NCBI GenBank assembly: GCA_029582265.1
Contig: CM055833.1
Span: 29,416,288-29,480,287, forward strand
Length of the DNA: 64,000 nt
DNA from: Zoroaster sp. YZ-2022
Taxonomy: Eukaryota; Echinodermata; Asteroidea; Forcipulatida; Zoroasteridae
Direction: 5' to 3'
In this document: one piece after another, positions 27,641 through 40,673 of the stretch
Layout: every line of letters starts with the position of its first letter
Numbering within the stretch: the stretch's first letter is position 1
The notes under the pieces: generated by a model
Told to the model about the DNA's origin: nothing
Database searches by the model: none
The model's input: only the letters and a program-made list of their open reading frames with translations
Made by a program: the position numbers and the translations under genes

Positions 27641-28113
27641 ATGATGGTGTTGACAGAAATATCCCCCTCCCCACCCCCCAACATAGTATTAGCCAGAGTG
27701 GTGTCTGGGTGTCTGGGTGTCTTTTAGACACCCTGTTTCAATTTTGGACATCCTATTCCATCTGTTATTTACATGTAAAAGTATTGTAAGTGAACAATTT
27801 GGACACCCTGTTTTAAAATTTCCAGCAAATTTGGACACCCTAGTTCTAAATCCTGGCTAACCCCTTGCTCCCAACATGTTTGTCCAGAAAATATTTTGAT
27901 AAGTGTCACAAAAAGTCAAACATTAGAATGTATTAATTTTCAAATTTTTCTCATTAATGCCACAATTCACATGTTGGATCTCTTGATTCTATCAAGATTT
28001 TATCAAGATTCTAAGAATAGAATTTTACCAATATTTTACCCAAAGTGTAGGGCCTATACTGGCTGAAATGAAATCTATAAACTTTCTACATGTTTCTGTT
28101 GTACTCACCAGCC

Positions 28114-28170
28114 CATTGAGTGCTACAAGGCCTGCTGATCCACTTTCAATAGAGTAACTCTCCATTACAG
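28114..28170 (-). CDS. Possible 5' exon, MESYSIESGSAGLVALNGL
   Basis: Begins with an ATG, stays open for 19 codons and ends at a strong GTGAGT donor in phase 0, which would join exon 2 of the WD40 gene in frame. It could be an alternative first exon. No homology is known to me. Confidence 0.33.
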
Positions 28171-28199
28171 AACAATATCCATAACACCAATAGATTTAT

Positions 28200-30244
28200 T
28201 TAAACAATACCTAAAATGACTTTATTTAAAAAAAAAAATCACACTTTAAATATTCACAGACATAACATTCACCTCACTGAGGCAGATACATGTACACAAC
28301 TGGTAATACAATCACCATTATCGCAAACAGGCTCTAGTAATTGCTTTGGGACTATTATGGACTATTATTAACTTTAGCGAACTTAATTAACTCTCATACA
28401 GATCTGTAATGATGATTGATGTACAAGTACACTCCAGTTTTTGCCTAACCCCTGAAGGGAATACTTGATACATTTCAGAATCGCTGGGGTTTTTTCCCGA
28501 GGGTAATTCAGATTTCTGTTCAAGAGTTTTTGCAAAGAAAGCACATGTCAATGGGTATTTGACTTTAATGGATTGTGCATTAAGGCCTGTCATTAAATAT
28601 TTAATAATTTATAAACTCACGCATAGTACAGTATTTGTACATAGAGAATATATGAAAAATACCTGAACCTGAAGAAAGACTTTGATTTGAAAAACTTTGA
28701 TTTGAAAGATTTTGAAGCCGACCTACGACCAGAAACTGGAGACCTATTTTGGCCTAAAAACCAACATGAGAAAGTTCCAACTTATTACTTACATGTACTG
28801 TTGTTAAGAAATACAAAATGGTGGAAATTCATTTTAAATTTTTTTTTGGAAAGAATGCTCTTTCCTGAATTCTAACGGGACATGATGTAAAATAAAAAAT
28901 GTCAGCACCTTAAACAAAATTATTTCAGATTATTAAAGATTAATACTATTATCAGCTTTATGCTCAAAATAACCGTACAGTACATTAAAATTCAACCTCT
29001 TGGTAATTTTTTAAAATTACCAATCCCCAACACCTTACCTCAACTTTTTATTATTTTTAAAAATGTTTTTTAACAATCACACCACCATCACCCCATCCCA
29101 TCTCTACAAGATGTACTCTCACTACAAATGCATCCATGCAGGTAATGAAGAAATCAATGATGTTCTGCAATGCAAAAACCTGAACAAGAATCCAAACTAT
29201 GTACACACATGTACAGTACCCACAATTGTCCTTGTTTGTTCAATCAACGTGATCAATATTTCAATTACTTTATTGTTCTGACAAAACAAAGGTTTGGTTG
29301 ATGATTTTGGCACTAGATTTGTTTCAAGAAGTATTTGAAGTAAAGATGAGTGAAGAAGGGCTTTAAGAAAACTGTGTATTCAGTTTAGATAAATGTACAT
29401 GTATGTATCAATTTTAAAGAGAACAACATTGGTAATGTTTGCAAAACTGCTTCTAAAAGTATGCATATTCTCTTTGAATCAAGATGTACATTAATTGAAC
29501 TACCAAACTGTGAATGTTTCAGCTTATTACATTGTGTCATTAATAAGAAAACCCTTCAGATAATGTCTTCTTTACACAGGAAGTTTTATGATAATAATTT
29601 GCTAATTACACATGTGACGGTCATAAAAATTAAGACTAAGTCTAGAGACCCCCCGGTTTATTTTTAAACCGTACACTCTGCATGACGTAATTTCTGATCG
29701 TTCAATTGTGTTTATTCTAATTAGGTTAGCGCCCTCAGCGATATCATTTAAATTATTTCGTGGGCTTCTACCTTCATAACATTCTTTACCGAAGACTAAT
29801 CAGTACATATCCTATTTGTCTTCGTACACAGGTAACTATCTTTTATATTGTATTTTCTGTTTATATTTCTTCAATCTCATTCCACCTAAACCTATAACTG
29901 TCATATTCCGTCTACATTTACTCTATTTGGGGATAACTTCGTGAATTAATTGGCATACCTTTGTAGTGAAAATAGAGAATATATTTGCTATTATTTTGTG
30001 TCCTTCAGACAGGTTGATTTTACTTATTATCATTAAATATATTGTTACAGAAGTTTCCTAAGTTTACACTTGTTAGTATATAGGCTTTAAGCTATATAAT
30101 TGGATTTACCTTACTTTTATTACTTTTAACGTTAGTAAAGATGCAAGATGGCGGACGTCGCCCGGACTTTGGCGCCAACCGCAGGAACTATATTGATTAT
30201 TTACTTTATTAAATAAATGTTAATTGCATGTTTAAGACTATTGT

Positions 30245-30332
<88 letters not shown>

Positions 30333-31430
30333 CATTCTTTACCAAAGACTAATCAGTACATATCCTATTTGTCTTCGTACACAGACAGAAATAAAACTGG
30401 TGCTGAAACCAAAGAAAGTGTCATACCAACGTCTCAAAACTTAATAAGGGTCACACACATACCAATGTTGTACCTTCCCTTTAAGAAATACATGTTTCTC
30501 TCCTTAAAAATACTGATCCCATTTTGACAATTGTCATAGCATTAATCACAAAACTATATTTAAGTAAACAACAAGTTGTTGACTTTACCATGCAGGGGTT
30601 GAAACGATTACCTCAAAAGGTCAACGATAAACAGGGAAGCTTTTTGGACTTTCATGAAATTCTAGATCAAATTCTGCCAAGCCCTACAGTGAACACATTC
30701 TTTTTAAAGTTGGGAAACGGATCGAGTGATTCATATGGGGTCAGATTCAACTAGTCACATATCAGGGGCGGACCAAGGGTCTCAAAATGGGGGAGGGGCA
30801 CACTGCCAAAAAGGAGGTACAACAAAAAGTATGTTGTGTAATGTAATTCCAACATAAAACACGCCCACTTGCTGGCTCCAACGATCACCAGAAGCCCATT
30901 GGAAATGCATTGACCACCCTTTTCTTTAATAATTTACCCAAGAAATTAGAAGGCTTGGGACTTGCCTTTAACAAATGTGTTGTAAAGACTCAAAATCTTT
31001 AAAACAAAGTCAAATTCTGCCTCAAGAATCGCTTTTGAAAGTTAAAAATCAAGGAATTTGGGTTATATTACACATGGCAGTATGCCAGACTTTGGAATGC
31101 ACGTACTACCAATGCACAAGCATATTACATATTGACTTACGAACAGGATAGGGAGGTCATACACCCTTTTCCACCCAGACACTTCCTACATGTATGTAAC
31201 CAAAAGGTTTAGCCCACTAATGAGACAGGAATTAAATATTTAAAACAACATTACAATTGTTTGGATTAAAAAAACAATTAATGACCAGCATTCAATCTAA
31301 AACAAAATACAAAACGGACAAAACAAGACAGGCAATTGAGGCAAAATATTCATTCCAATTCTGAGCTAACTCTAGCTTGAATGATCAAGCCTTCTTGAAC
31401 CAAGGGGAAAAAAAAGTTTGACTGCTATTT
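28200..31430. other. Intergenic AT-rich stretch with dispersed repeats, no gene recognised
   Basis: Contains a (TA)n tract at 30247-30331. ACATTCTTTACC(A/G)AAGACTAATCAGTACATAT occurs twice, near 29778 and 30332, flanking that tract. A 270-bp dispersed repeat at 30843-31110 recurs at about 40254-40530. Open frames here are short and lack splice context. Confidence 0.5.
30247..30331. repeat. (TA)n microsatellite
   Basis: An uninterrupted TA run of about 85 bp. Confidence 0.97.
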
Positions 31431-31433
31431 TAA

Positions 31434-32583
31434 AGGTCCTGTGAAGAGTGTATTTACCAAACTTTATAGTTTGGTGCTGTTATATTGATTGGTATGAATT
31501 AAAAACAATTTTAAATGTTTTTTTTTGTGTCGAGTGGATTATTCATTGTTTATCTAAGAATCAAAAATTGACCCCCCGAATTTTCGATGTTTTAACGAAA
31601 CGTTCGTGACGTAAACAAAGGCAGATAATTTTACACTCGCGGAGCTAGGCGGTATGGTTTAGTGCCAGACTTTGATCAGATAACAGTCTAATAATTATAG
31701 AGTGTCGAGTTGTCCCTGTCACGGTACAATGCACGCTTAGCATTGTCATGCACACACAGACGCATTTTAGGCCAGAAGCACGGGAGAATTACTCTACGAA
31801 AAGCTAGCAGTAACACACGAAAAACATGTCCGAAAGAGAGGAGAGTTATCCGTGAAACGCAGCGCAAGCCCCCATCATGCGGTCGGAACACACACCGAAG
31901 GCAATGCTAACATTACGGTGTTATTTTATGAAATAACAGAAACAGTTGAGTCAAAGTTCTGATCATTTAAAAAAAATTCAAAACAAGCGCAGGCATAATA
32001 AGAAAGGTTTGATGTTTTTATGTTTGTCTTGCCAGGATATAAAAATCAGACACGATGTTTTTATTAATGCGGAAAATCATGGCATGTTTTCATGTTGTGA
32101 ACACTGAAACGGTGAGCATGGTGTGAACATGTCGTTTTGCACGGAAGTGGACTGGGTTATGCATGGGAGTATTACTAAATGGCCACTTATCCCGAGTCTT
32201 TCTCGCTTTAAAAAACACCTCTCTTCTTCGTTGGAGCCTTCACAGCCTTCTTACTTAGCGGGAATATCGTTGGAATTGCATCTGGTAGCAGCATGGCCTT
32301 ATAAGCCATACCGAACTGGCTGTGGAGGCCACGTTCAAAGCATGTCTGCTCGTCTGTCTGCAAGTGCTGTGGATCGCGGATCGGGAATTGCCTCAGTGTA
32401 CGTCACAAATTTTATGTTAATGAGGGGGTATGGGCGTGTCAAAAAGCACCCCCTAAATTTAAAAATTAATATTTGTATGGTATAAACGTGAGGGGAAAAA
32501 TTTACAAATGACAAATATAATGTATGTTCCAGTAGGCATACTTTATTGTATACAATGGAAAAAACACCTATTTCATAGGACCT
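31434..32583. mobile_element. 1.15-kb TTAA-flanked element, TIR AGGTCCTRTGAA
   Basis: AGGTCCTGTGAA after TTAA (31430-31433) and TTCATAGGACCT before TTAA (32584-32587). Open frames of 66 and 120 codons inside (31710 and 32123) look like no transposase I know. Confidence 0.6.
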
Positions 32584-33252
32584 TTAAAGGAAGTAATAGA
32601 TGTGTGAACAACAAATTTCAATGCTTAGTGAATTTGAGTACCCAGGGTCTGCTCAGCAGAAGTTTGGCCTGCTTAATTCCCTACAATGCTAGAGGCATGA
32701 TAAATACAACATTGTAAGTGTCTGCTCGATGTGTCAATATTTGGTCAGCTTCGAGCCTTGTTCAGAATACTCAACATGAAACATACACATGCTGTACATG
32801 ATCAGACCACTTTTTGCCTTCTGTACACCTGAGAAGATTGCAGGGCATACAGATACAATCTACTGAATTTTTTAATGTTTTGCTCTGTATCTTTTTAGGG
32901 TACAAGTAATTCCCAGTGGTTAACAGTGTGGCAAACAGAAAGTCTAGAAAAACAAAATTGGTGCCAAATTCTTCAAAAATTATTAGTTTCTGTTTTTAAA
33001 TATTGGTTTCGGTTAGCCGGTTAGCAATTTTCTAAACGGTTAGTGCAGTTTCGGTTGGTTAACTAGTGAACCATCCCAGCACTACAGTGCATTGAGGTTT
33101 TATCATTGATTCTGACATTCTCATATACTTTTTCAAAGTTGTAAACTTCAATTTTCAACCTGGAATATATACACTCATTGAAAGAAAGCAAAACCATTGA
33201 GTCCATACTTCCATCAGTAAATTTCAAACAGTAAATCATCAGGAAGTGTGGA

Positions 33253-33580
33253 GTGTCGTAGCCGAGCGGTCTAGCTTACCGGACTCAAGTTCTGGTGTTA
33301 GCAGCAGAATGTGGGTTCGAAACCCAGCCGTGACACTTGTGTCCTTGAGCAAGACACTTAACCATAATTGCTTCCCTGTGAGGGCAGAGTTGGTTGATTA
33401 GTCCTATATGCGCTGTAATGGCAGCAATTGAGCTGTATACTCCCCAGGGAGCTGAGATGGTTTCAGGAATGATTTATGAGCCTTATGAGCAGGGGTAATA
33501 ATATAATGCGCCTTGAGCACCACTCAGTTGGTGGATACGTGCGCTATATAAGTCCACACATTATTATTATTATTATTATT
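33253..33580 (+). mobile_element. tRNA-derived SINE, full length
   Basis: Head GTGTCGTAGCCGAGCGGTCT and B box GGTTCGAAACCC. The body GAGCAAGACACTTAACCATA and tail GCGCCTTGAGCACC ... GTGCGCTATATAAGTCC precede (ATT)n. It lacks about 35 bp of body present in the other copies. Confidence 0.9.
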
Positions 33581-36190
33581 AGGAAATCACCTCCTTTCTG
33601 GAAATTTGTTGTTGGTAGTAATTTTCTTAAAGATGTATTGTACATGTATGCTTTCCACTATTTCAACAGCAATTTCCTGATTTTTACATGTACAGGATCT
33701 GCAATAAATTCATTTCAGGAGTCAGGACATATTTACTGTTTTTAACAATTCTTCTCTTGATATTTTGAGAAATGTGTAATTTTCAAGTATTTGTTTTCCT
33801 TTCCTCAAGTAAAATAGCAATGCTCCGATGAAGAAGAAAAATTATCAGAAACTGCTGGTAGAAAAAGTGAAAAACATGGGTGATAGGCCTACATCTCAAA
33901 TTAAATTGACTTACTATAAATATGAAGATCATGTTGACACCTTTCCATTTTCTTGCTGCCATGGCTGTTGCCGTTGCTGTACTCACACATGGTGCAGTTA
34001 CATGAATTGTGAAACCATAAAATAATGCATAGTTGTTTACATTCCGATGGACTACAACTGTCACAAACAACCATGAAGATTCACCAACCAGCACTCAATC
34101 ACAGCAGAAAATCACCAAGCTCAGACTCGGGCGTTTCAACTTAATAGCCAAACAACAATCTGATGGTAGCCAATAAATGCCTTTTCAAGACATTCTTACA
34201 ATCAAGAAGGATTAATTCTGTAAAGGGGTGCGTCGACTTGAGGACAATTTAGAACCAGTTTTGACAGTGTGTGGGGGACAGGTAACCAATGTTTTTTTAC
34301 AATGAAGGTTGATTCCATTTAGGAGTTGTTGTCACGTTGCTAAAGTTTTTTTTTATTCAATTGGAAACCATTCATCCATTCTGAAGAGCCCTGAAGGGTC
34401 AAAATGCCTACCAGTTAAAAACCCTTCATGTATAAAGAGCAGAATAGATCTGAATAATATGCTACTTCCCAGAGCGATGTTTTTTTTTTAGATACATGAG
34501 GGGTTGTTCTGTGTTAAATTTTCTTCTATCAAAAGTTTAAAAGACCATCAATAGTGGAAATAATGAACTTGGTACGGCCAGAACACAAATATCAGGTACA
34601 TGTAATGATGTACGTACACACATGTACATATTGTACACAAAAGACTGGAAAGGCACATCAACTAAAACTATACTACAAAACTGGAGACCTGCTAAATTTT
34701 AAAAGGATTTTTAGTATTGTTTACATCTTTTTAAAGAATGATTGTAAAATTCCTTACAAAATTTGATTTTACACTTAAAAAAAAAAAAAATTTGTTTCAT
34801 CAAAGCACAAAAAGAAGCCTTAGTGCAGGATTCTAAATGAATGATTTTATTTATCTTTATTTTTGCAATTTATACTTTAAAGGGAAGATACACAACAATG
34901 GAAATGTTGGCAAAACTGCTTCAATGAATTAATGCTTGAAACTCTCTTTGAATCAAGATATACATTACACAACCAACCTGTGAAAGTGTCAGCTTATAAG
35001 GTTGTATCGTTAACAAGAAAAATAGCGAAAATGCCTTCAGATTCTTTGTATTCATTCTTATGTGGAATTTAGAAGCCACTCCTTCAATCAAGTTATTGGC
35101 AATAATTGCATATTTCTTAAAAATTACATCACCTTAAATAAAATGATATACTGAGATTTCAAAAGCTCAAAACCAAGTAAGTTTTAAACTAATATTAAAA
35201 TAGAAAATATCGGTCATTTTTAATTACCAATCATTTAATGATTGCCAGTTTATATACAGATTCAAATAAAACTACATGTAAAATACAAAATAAAGCAAGT
35301 AAACAAATAGTAAAATGTATTTAAATGCATCCATACTTTATAAGAATCAAGAAACTATATTTACACTCACTGGCCAAAAGTATTGCAACATGAATTTGTA
35401 CGAGACATTGCCTAGACGGATGGCTGCAATTATCAGGCCACGTGGTTACCCGACAAAGTATTGAAGGACTTTGTTTCCGAGCAAGAACATTAAAAAAGAA
35501 CATTGACTTCAAAACACAGGCACTTTCAAGAAGTCTTAAGTAGTGTAAATAAAATAAAATAATTTATTGTAACACAGTTCTCCAAACTGAACTTTGGTCA
35601 AAATTGGTCAAAATCAATCAAAATTTTGATATATACGTGTACTTGCCAAGGTATACATTATCTAGTGCACTTAAAAGTCGAACACCGTCAAATCTTACAT
35701 GTAGTAGGTACATTTACAACAACAGTTAACCAGGTTAACTGTTGTTGTAATTTAAAAAACTTAACCATTTTTGACTGGTAAAAGCATTGTCTGGTATTGT
35801 TCAGGGTGGTCAAATTGACAGTAAAAACCAGTCAAAAATGTCCCTGTGTGCACATTTGGGCCAACAATCAAAACAGTCAGTTGACTGATTTTGACCTCTA
35901 TAGCTACTTGCCACTTTAGTTGGAGGGTAATAGTAAAAATGCAATCATATTGCAATTTCAGGTTTGAATAATATGTATTTGAAAATTACAAGTTACAGTA
36001 TAACTTCTCTGGATATTTGGTAACATCAACCATCTTAATGAGAGTGTACAACATCAGTAAAATGTCTATAAATTCAAGATGTATTGCCTGTGTTTTTTCA
36101 CTAATTTCCAAAAGTGTTTGTGTTCATCGGAAAAGGAAAACAAATTCTTTAAAATGAGATATTTCATAAAATAATTATCAGAATTTTGTT
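33581..36190. other. Intergenic stretch, dispersed repeats only
   Basis: Positions 33760-33840 match 46216-46300 and, inverted, about 54470-54560. 34879-35010 carries the TTAAAGGGAAGATACA / CAAAACTGCTTC repeat. 35590-35930 is a copy of the TTAACCCTYCT element body. No exon was supported. Confidence 0.5.
35714..35750. repeat. 37-bp perfect palindrome
   Basis: TTACAACAACAGTTAACC, one A, then its exact reverse complement. It replaces about 22 bp of the dispersed element around it. Confidence 0.85.
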
Positions 36191-36195
36191 TGGAA

Positions 36196-36667
36196 AGAAT
36201 GTCGTATCCGACCGGCACTTTTTAAGGATTTTTTGGAATTTTTGTTACAACCACTAACCAGTTAAAAATTGATTCCATCGATTTTTGGGGGTACAGAAAG
36301 TGAAAACTATCTTTAAAATCCACTTTTATGATGGTTTTCGGACTTGATTTCCCTTCTAAAAAATCCTCCTCTTCAGAAAATAGAAGGATCCTATTAGTAT
36401 TACAGTAATCACTGCGCATGTACAGTGACCATGTTGGTCACTTACATGTATGGGGGAGTTGACAAGATCAGACTGACACGACTGAGGAAGTCATCGTATA
36501 CCAAAAATGTCTGATTTTTCATGAAATAAATATCCTGGAATAATTTGAAGTATATGTCCATCATCATCCATATATACATGTATGTTCTCCACCTTACTAG
36601 GTAGGTAAGATTACATTATTGGTTATATTTAATGAGAAAAAGTGGCAGTCAGATACGACATTCTACC
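36196..36667. mobile_element. DNA transposon, tandem copy 1
   Basis: Starts AGAATGTCGTATCCGACCGG and ends with the reverse complement of AGAATGTCGTATCTGACTGC. The inner CACTTTTT also repeats, so the TIRs are about 28 bp. No transposase is present. Confidence 0.7.
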
Positions 36668-36698
36668 CCAAAAATGCCTGAATTTTCATGAAATGGAA

Positions 36699-37153
36699 AG
36701 AATGTCGTATCCGGCCGCCACTTTTTAAGGGCTTTTTTGGATTTTTTTTGCAACCACTAACCAGTTAAAAAAGCATTCTATCGATTTTTTGTGGTACAGA
36801 AAGCGAAAACTATCTTTAAAATCCACTTTTATGATGGTTTTCGGACTTGATTTCCCTTCTAAAAAAATCCTCCCCTTCAGAAAATAGAAGGATCCTATTA
36901 TAGTTGCCACTACGCATACTGTACAATGACTGTGTTGGTCACTAATTGTGAAGTTTACAAGATCAGACTGACATGACTGAGGAAGTCATCGTATACCAAA
37001 AATGCCTGATTTTTCATGAAATAAATATCCTGGAATAATTTGAAGTATATGTCCATCATCATCCATGTTCTCCACCTTACCAGGTAGGTAAGATTACATT
37101 ATTGGTTATAGGCCTATTTAATGAGAAAAGTGGCAGTCGGATATGACATTCTA
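36699..37153. mobile_element. DNA transposon, tandem copy 2
   Basis: Same ends and interior as 36196-36667 (for example GATGGTTTTCGGACTTGATT and TATCCTGGAATAATTTGAAG), separated by about 30 bp. About 90% similar by eye. Confidence 0.7.
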
Positions 37154-37660
37154 CCCTCTTGTTTTAACAGAGTACCTAAATACATTTACGATGGGAATCA
37201 CCATAAATTAATTTATGGGCATATTCTGGTTTTAACCTTGCTTCTCACTATTATTTTAAGTAATGTGTAATTTTTGAACATATTGTTTTGCATTTTGGAG
37301 TGTGCATGAAGTTCGTGTGCCGGGTCGCAACGAATGTTCAAACATATTAATAAACAATTTTGCCCCGTCCACACAAACAAGAAATTAGAGGTTTGGATAC
37401 AACACAGGCTACTTCTTTCTTTCCTTGGTGGCTACTTTTCTTCTTTCAAGAAAATTTTGAGGCAAAGGGAGATTTGTAAAAAAAATCCTGAAAAATCACA
37501 GGACTGTACCAAGCACAATCTGCAGAGAATCTTGCCCGAGCTGTAACACTAACAGCATCTGGTATTATTATCAATATCAGCCACTTAGGTATTTTCTTCC
37601 AAGTTAGAGAGTCTTAATAATTTATAATATTTATATCATTTTATAAGATGCTCCACTTAC

Positions 37661-38068
37661 CTTTCTGACTGGTGCTGAATGTGCAGTGAGTCTAGATCTT
37701 GTAATTTCCGAGTCGGCTCTCTCTGCCAGCCCATCAACTGCACCCACCGTCAGCCGGCGCACTTGGTTCTCAATCTTAGGGATGTCATCGTTTCCTCTCG
37801 TTCCCCAAGCTGCCGCCGGGGACACTTGGCCCCTCGAGCCAGGTGGCGTGTAGCCCGCACCACGCGTCCCTACCGCTGCCGTGGCAGGACGGGTGTCTTC
37901 CAGCACGCTCGGTGTACCGCGAGATTGAAGTTTGGCCTGGGCCGAGGACGGTCTGATCGGTTTACCCATTCGGCGACCTGGTGTTAAGGCTCTTAATCTG
38001 GGATCTTCCTCATTGCCAACGGCCTCTATAAGTTGCCGTTCACTGCTAGTAAGACGGCTATGCGGCAT
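37661..38068 (-). CDS. Unassigned first exon, low-complexity N-terminus, 136 codons
   Basis: ATG at 38068 begins MPHSRLTSSERQLIEAVGN. It runs through a Pro/Thr/Ala/Gly-rich stretch with PRPATAAV-like words to SAPVRK and a perfect GTAAGT donor in phase 0. Local GC is far above the flanks, as in a coding or CpG-rich promoter exon. The frame stays open upstream for about 60 codons. It could be a distal 5' exon of the WD40 gene (exon 2 accepts phase 0) or belong to another gene. Confidence 0.5.
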
Positions 38069-39112
38069 GATGGAGTTATGCCCTGTCCCCCACTTTTGAG
38101 AAGTTAAAACACCACCGAAAAACCTTTGATTCAGTCCCTCGTACTCCTCTGTACTGAGAAACCTGAAGTCATACACAAAATGGTGGTGAGAACCGCGACA
38201 TTTTAATCTTAAATCGCCAACACGAACCGTAAACTTGGGGCTCAACACAATGTAGATTTAGAGGACTGTATTTTATACCAAATATATGGAGCTCGTCATG
38301 AAGATTGATAAAACAATGTAAATTTACTGAACCCCACTTAGCGTGAAGTAGAAGTTACCGTGACCTTCTGGCTTGATGTTGTTATGGCAGCCAAGCCACC
38401 TGTTCAATTGGGTTCCATTGGTTCCCTTCAATGCAAACATATTACGAGTACATATGGAACCGGAACCATTGTCAATAATTAGGCCCGGTCTAACTCTAGG
38501 TGGCGCTATGCACCTGTTACGGACTTTTGTTGTCATTGATTATTTTGATTTCTGCATTTAAAAAAATGTTAATTTTTAATAAATATTATTCTTTATCATA
38601 TTATCACATGTTTTATGTTGGGCTAAGAAAAGCAGAACAGTCGAACTCCTTTTTGGAGGAGAGTAACAGTGTTATTTGCACGTAACTTAATAAACCCCGC
38701 GACAAGCTCAGTTTCATTATTGGAAGTTGGTATAGTCAATAATAAACAAAATCAGTAAACCGTATACACTAGTGACGAAACGAATTTTTTCTCTCTCTCT
38801 TTCATTTGATCAAGTGAATCCTTATTTTTGTCACATTAATCAGTAGAGTTCCTCTACCTCTGTCGCGGGATTCATAATGTGATCGAACGAATTCACACAA
38901 ATACACAATCAGACTGGCTTGGAGGCTGAAATTAATGCTCAAAAAATTTGGTTGACACATTGGAATTACCTTTTATTTACTCTTCGACTGTGCCATATCG
39001 AAGCCCACGCCTGATTCTTTCCATCACTGCAATTTATATGATCATGGCAAAATTATTATTTATTTTTGAAACATAATTATAATTGTTTTAATTAATTTTA
39101 TTTCAGTAAGAC

Positions 39113-39226
39113 GAATTGCGGTGACACCATGTGGAATCTCAATTGAGTAGTAATTAGTTCTGAAAAGAACTGGGGGTACAACTCGACGTTTCGATCAGTA
39201 TGCTCTGATCGTCCTCAGGAGAATTT
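39113..39226 (-). repeat. Dispersed repeat with hammerhead-like hairpin, family 1
   Basis: Nearly the same as 14540-14652: CTCCTGAGGACGATCAG, AGCATA, CTGATCGAAACGTCGAG on the minus strand, ending CACATGGTGTCACCGCAATT. Confidence 0.6.
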
Positions 39227-39660
39227 TATTTCAGAATATAATTTTATAAAATTATATATTAGATGTTCTCGTTGTTAATTAATTAACGGGAAATATTCAC
39301 TGGCCTCTGAATTATTACTTGCCCATAAAAACACACAAACGCAAAACAGCATAAAATTAATGAATTATTAATATTTAAAACAAAATAATAAAAAACACGT
39401 AGGCCTAGTATACACATTGTCCACATCAGGCGCAGGCGATTGTGAAATATTAGCCTCTGCCAACTGAACCGTTTCTGAGCCAGTACCATTTCTCGCTACC
39501 CCTAACAAATAAATAATAAATAAAATAAAATGTATATATAAATACAAAATAATATGCATAACCCAGGAAATATCTTTCAGCATGTATCATCAAATAATTT
39601 ATGCCTCATTTTAACATTTTAATTATTGATCGAACAATTCGACTTTTTTTTTTTACTTTA

Positions 39661-39876
39661 CCGAACATCGTGCCAAGACGATTGAGGAGTTGTCCAAGCT
39701 AGCTTCCGGGCTGCCGTCACAACAGCCACGGCTCCCTTCATTCGCTGTCGGACGGAGACATCATCACCAAAGCTGTCTACGACACGACCATGGCTCTCAT
39801 TTCTACTGGCGCTGTTTACTACAGAGATAATGGTTATTGCCAATGAATCGGCGTCAATGCTATTTAGTGCATCCAT
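39661..39876 (-). CDS. Possible first coding exon of an unknown gene
   Basis: ATG at 39876 begins MDALNSIDADSLAITIISVV. The exon is open for 72 codons to SSWHDVR and ends at a GTAAAG donor. GC and codon use are higher than the flanks. A possible next exon starts at 39507 (acceptor TTATTTGTTAG) and encodes VARNGTGSETVQLAEANISQ. Product not recognised. Confidence 0.4.
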
Positions 39877-40253
39877 TTAAATCACCCGAGTGCATGGACA
39901 GACTGGGCTTTTTGCGCTTGTCACTTTTTATAAACCCATAACTTTATTCTTGATTCGCCTGATTTGACTCCTTCAAAACTAGGCCTAGGTAATTCCTTAA
40001 CTTTCAGTTTGTTATTCTTTGAGGCACTGCGAGGCGTAGCTGTAGTGAGGCATTTGTACTAACAATGTGTATACTAGGACCAACGAAGTAACGATGTTTA
40101 ATTTAATGTTTCATCCCATCTACATAATTTAACTGTTATAATCATGGCAACCACAATGAGATCACATCAATACAAAATCATAAACAATCCACCATGCATT
40201 ACTTATTTGCATAATTCGTTTCACTATCTCCTGTGTGTTCGTAAGTAAGTATG

Positions 40254-40530
40254 ACGTAATTCAAACATAAACCACGCCCACTTCGCACGTGCTGGTGGTG
40301 GTAACGACGATCATCAGAAGCCCATTGGAAATGCATTGACCACCCTTTTCTTTAAGGATTTACCCAGGGCAAGAAATTTGAAAGCCTGGGACTTGCATTT
40401 AACGCGTGTTGTAAAGACTCAAAATCTTATTAACAAAGTCAATTTCTGCCTCAATAATCGCTTGTGAACGTTAAAATCAAGGAATTTAGGTGAAACTTTG
40501 CACACAACGGTATGCCAGCTTTGGAACCGC
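40254..40530 (+). repeat. Dispersed repeat, second copy of 30843-31110
   Basis: Shares CAGAAGCCCATTGGAAATGC, GACCACCCTTTTCTTTAA and GTTGTAAAGACTCAAAATCT with the other copy. Confidence 0.75.
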
Positions 40531-40673
40531 ACAGTAGCGAAACGAATGCGCGTACTGTATGCGCGCGCATTGTTACGTATTGACACTTGAATTTGCGTAC
40601 AGTTGCCATTACAACGTGCACAGTACAGTTTTGTCTCAAATTATATTTTCCTGTTTCTCGGTAAACCATTTTT

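Noticed and set aside
31710..32485. Two open frames as coding genes
   Set aside because: They lie inside a TTAA-flanked non-autonomous element and resemble no known protein; no splice context.
33253..33330. tRNA-Leu gene
   Set aside because: It is the head of a SINE with the standard body and (ATT)n tail; three other copies show the same structure.
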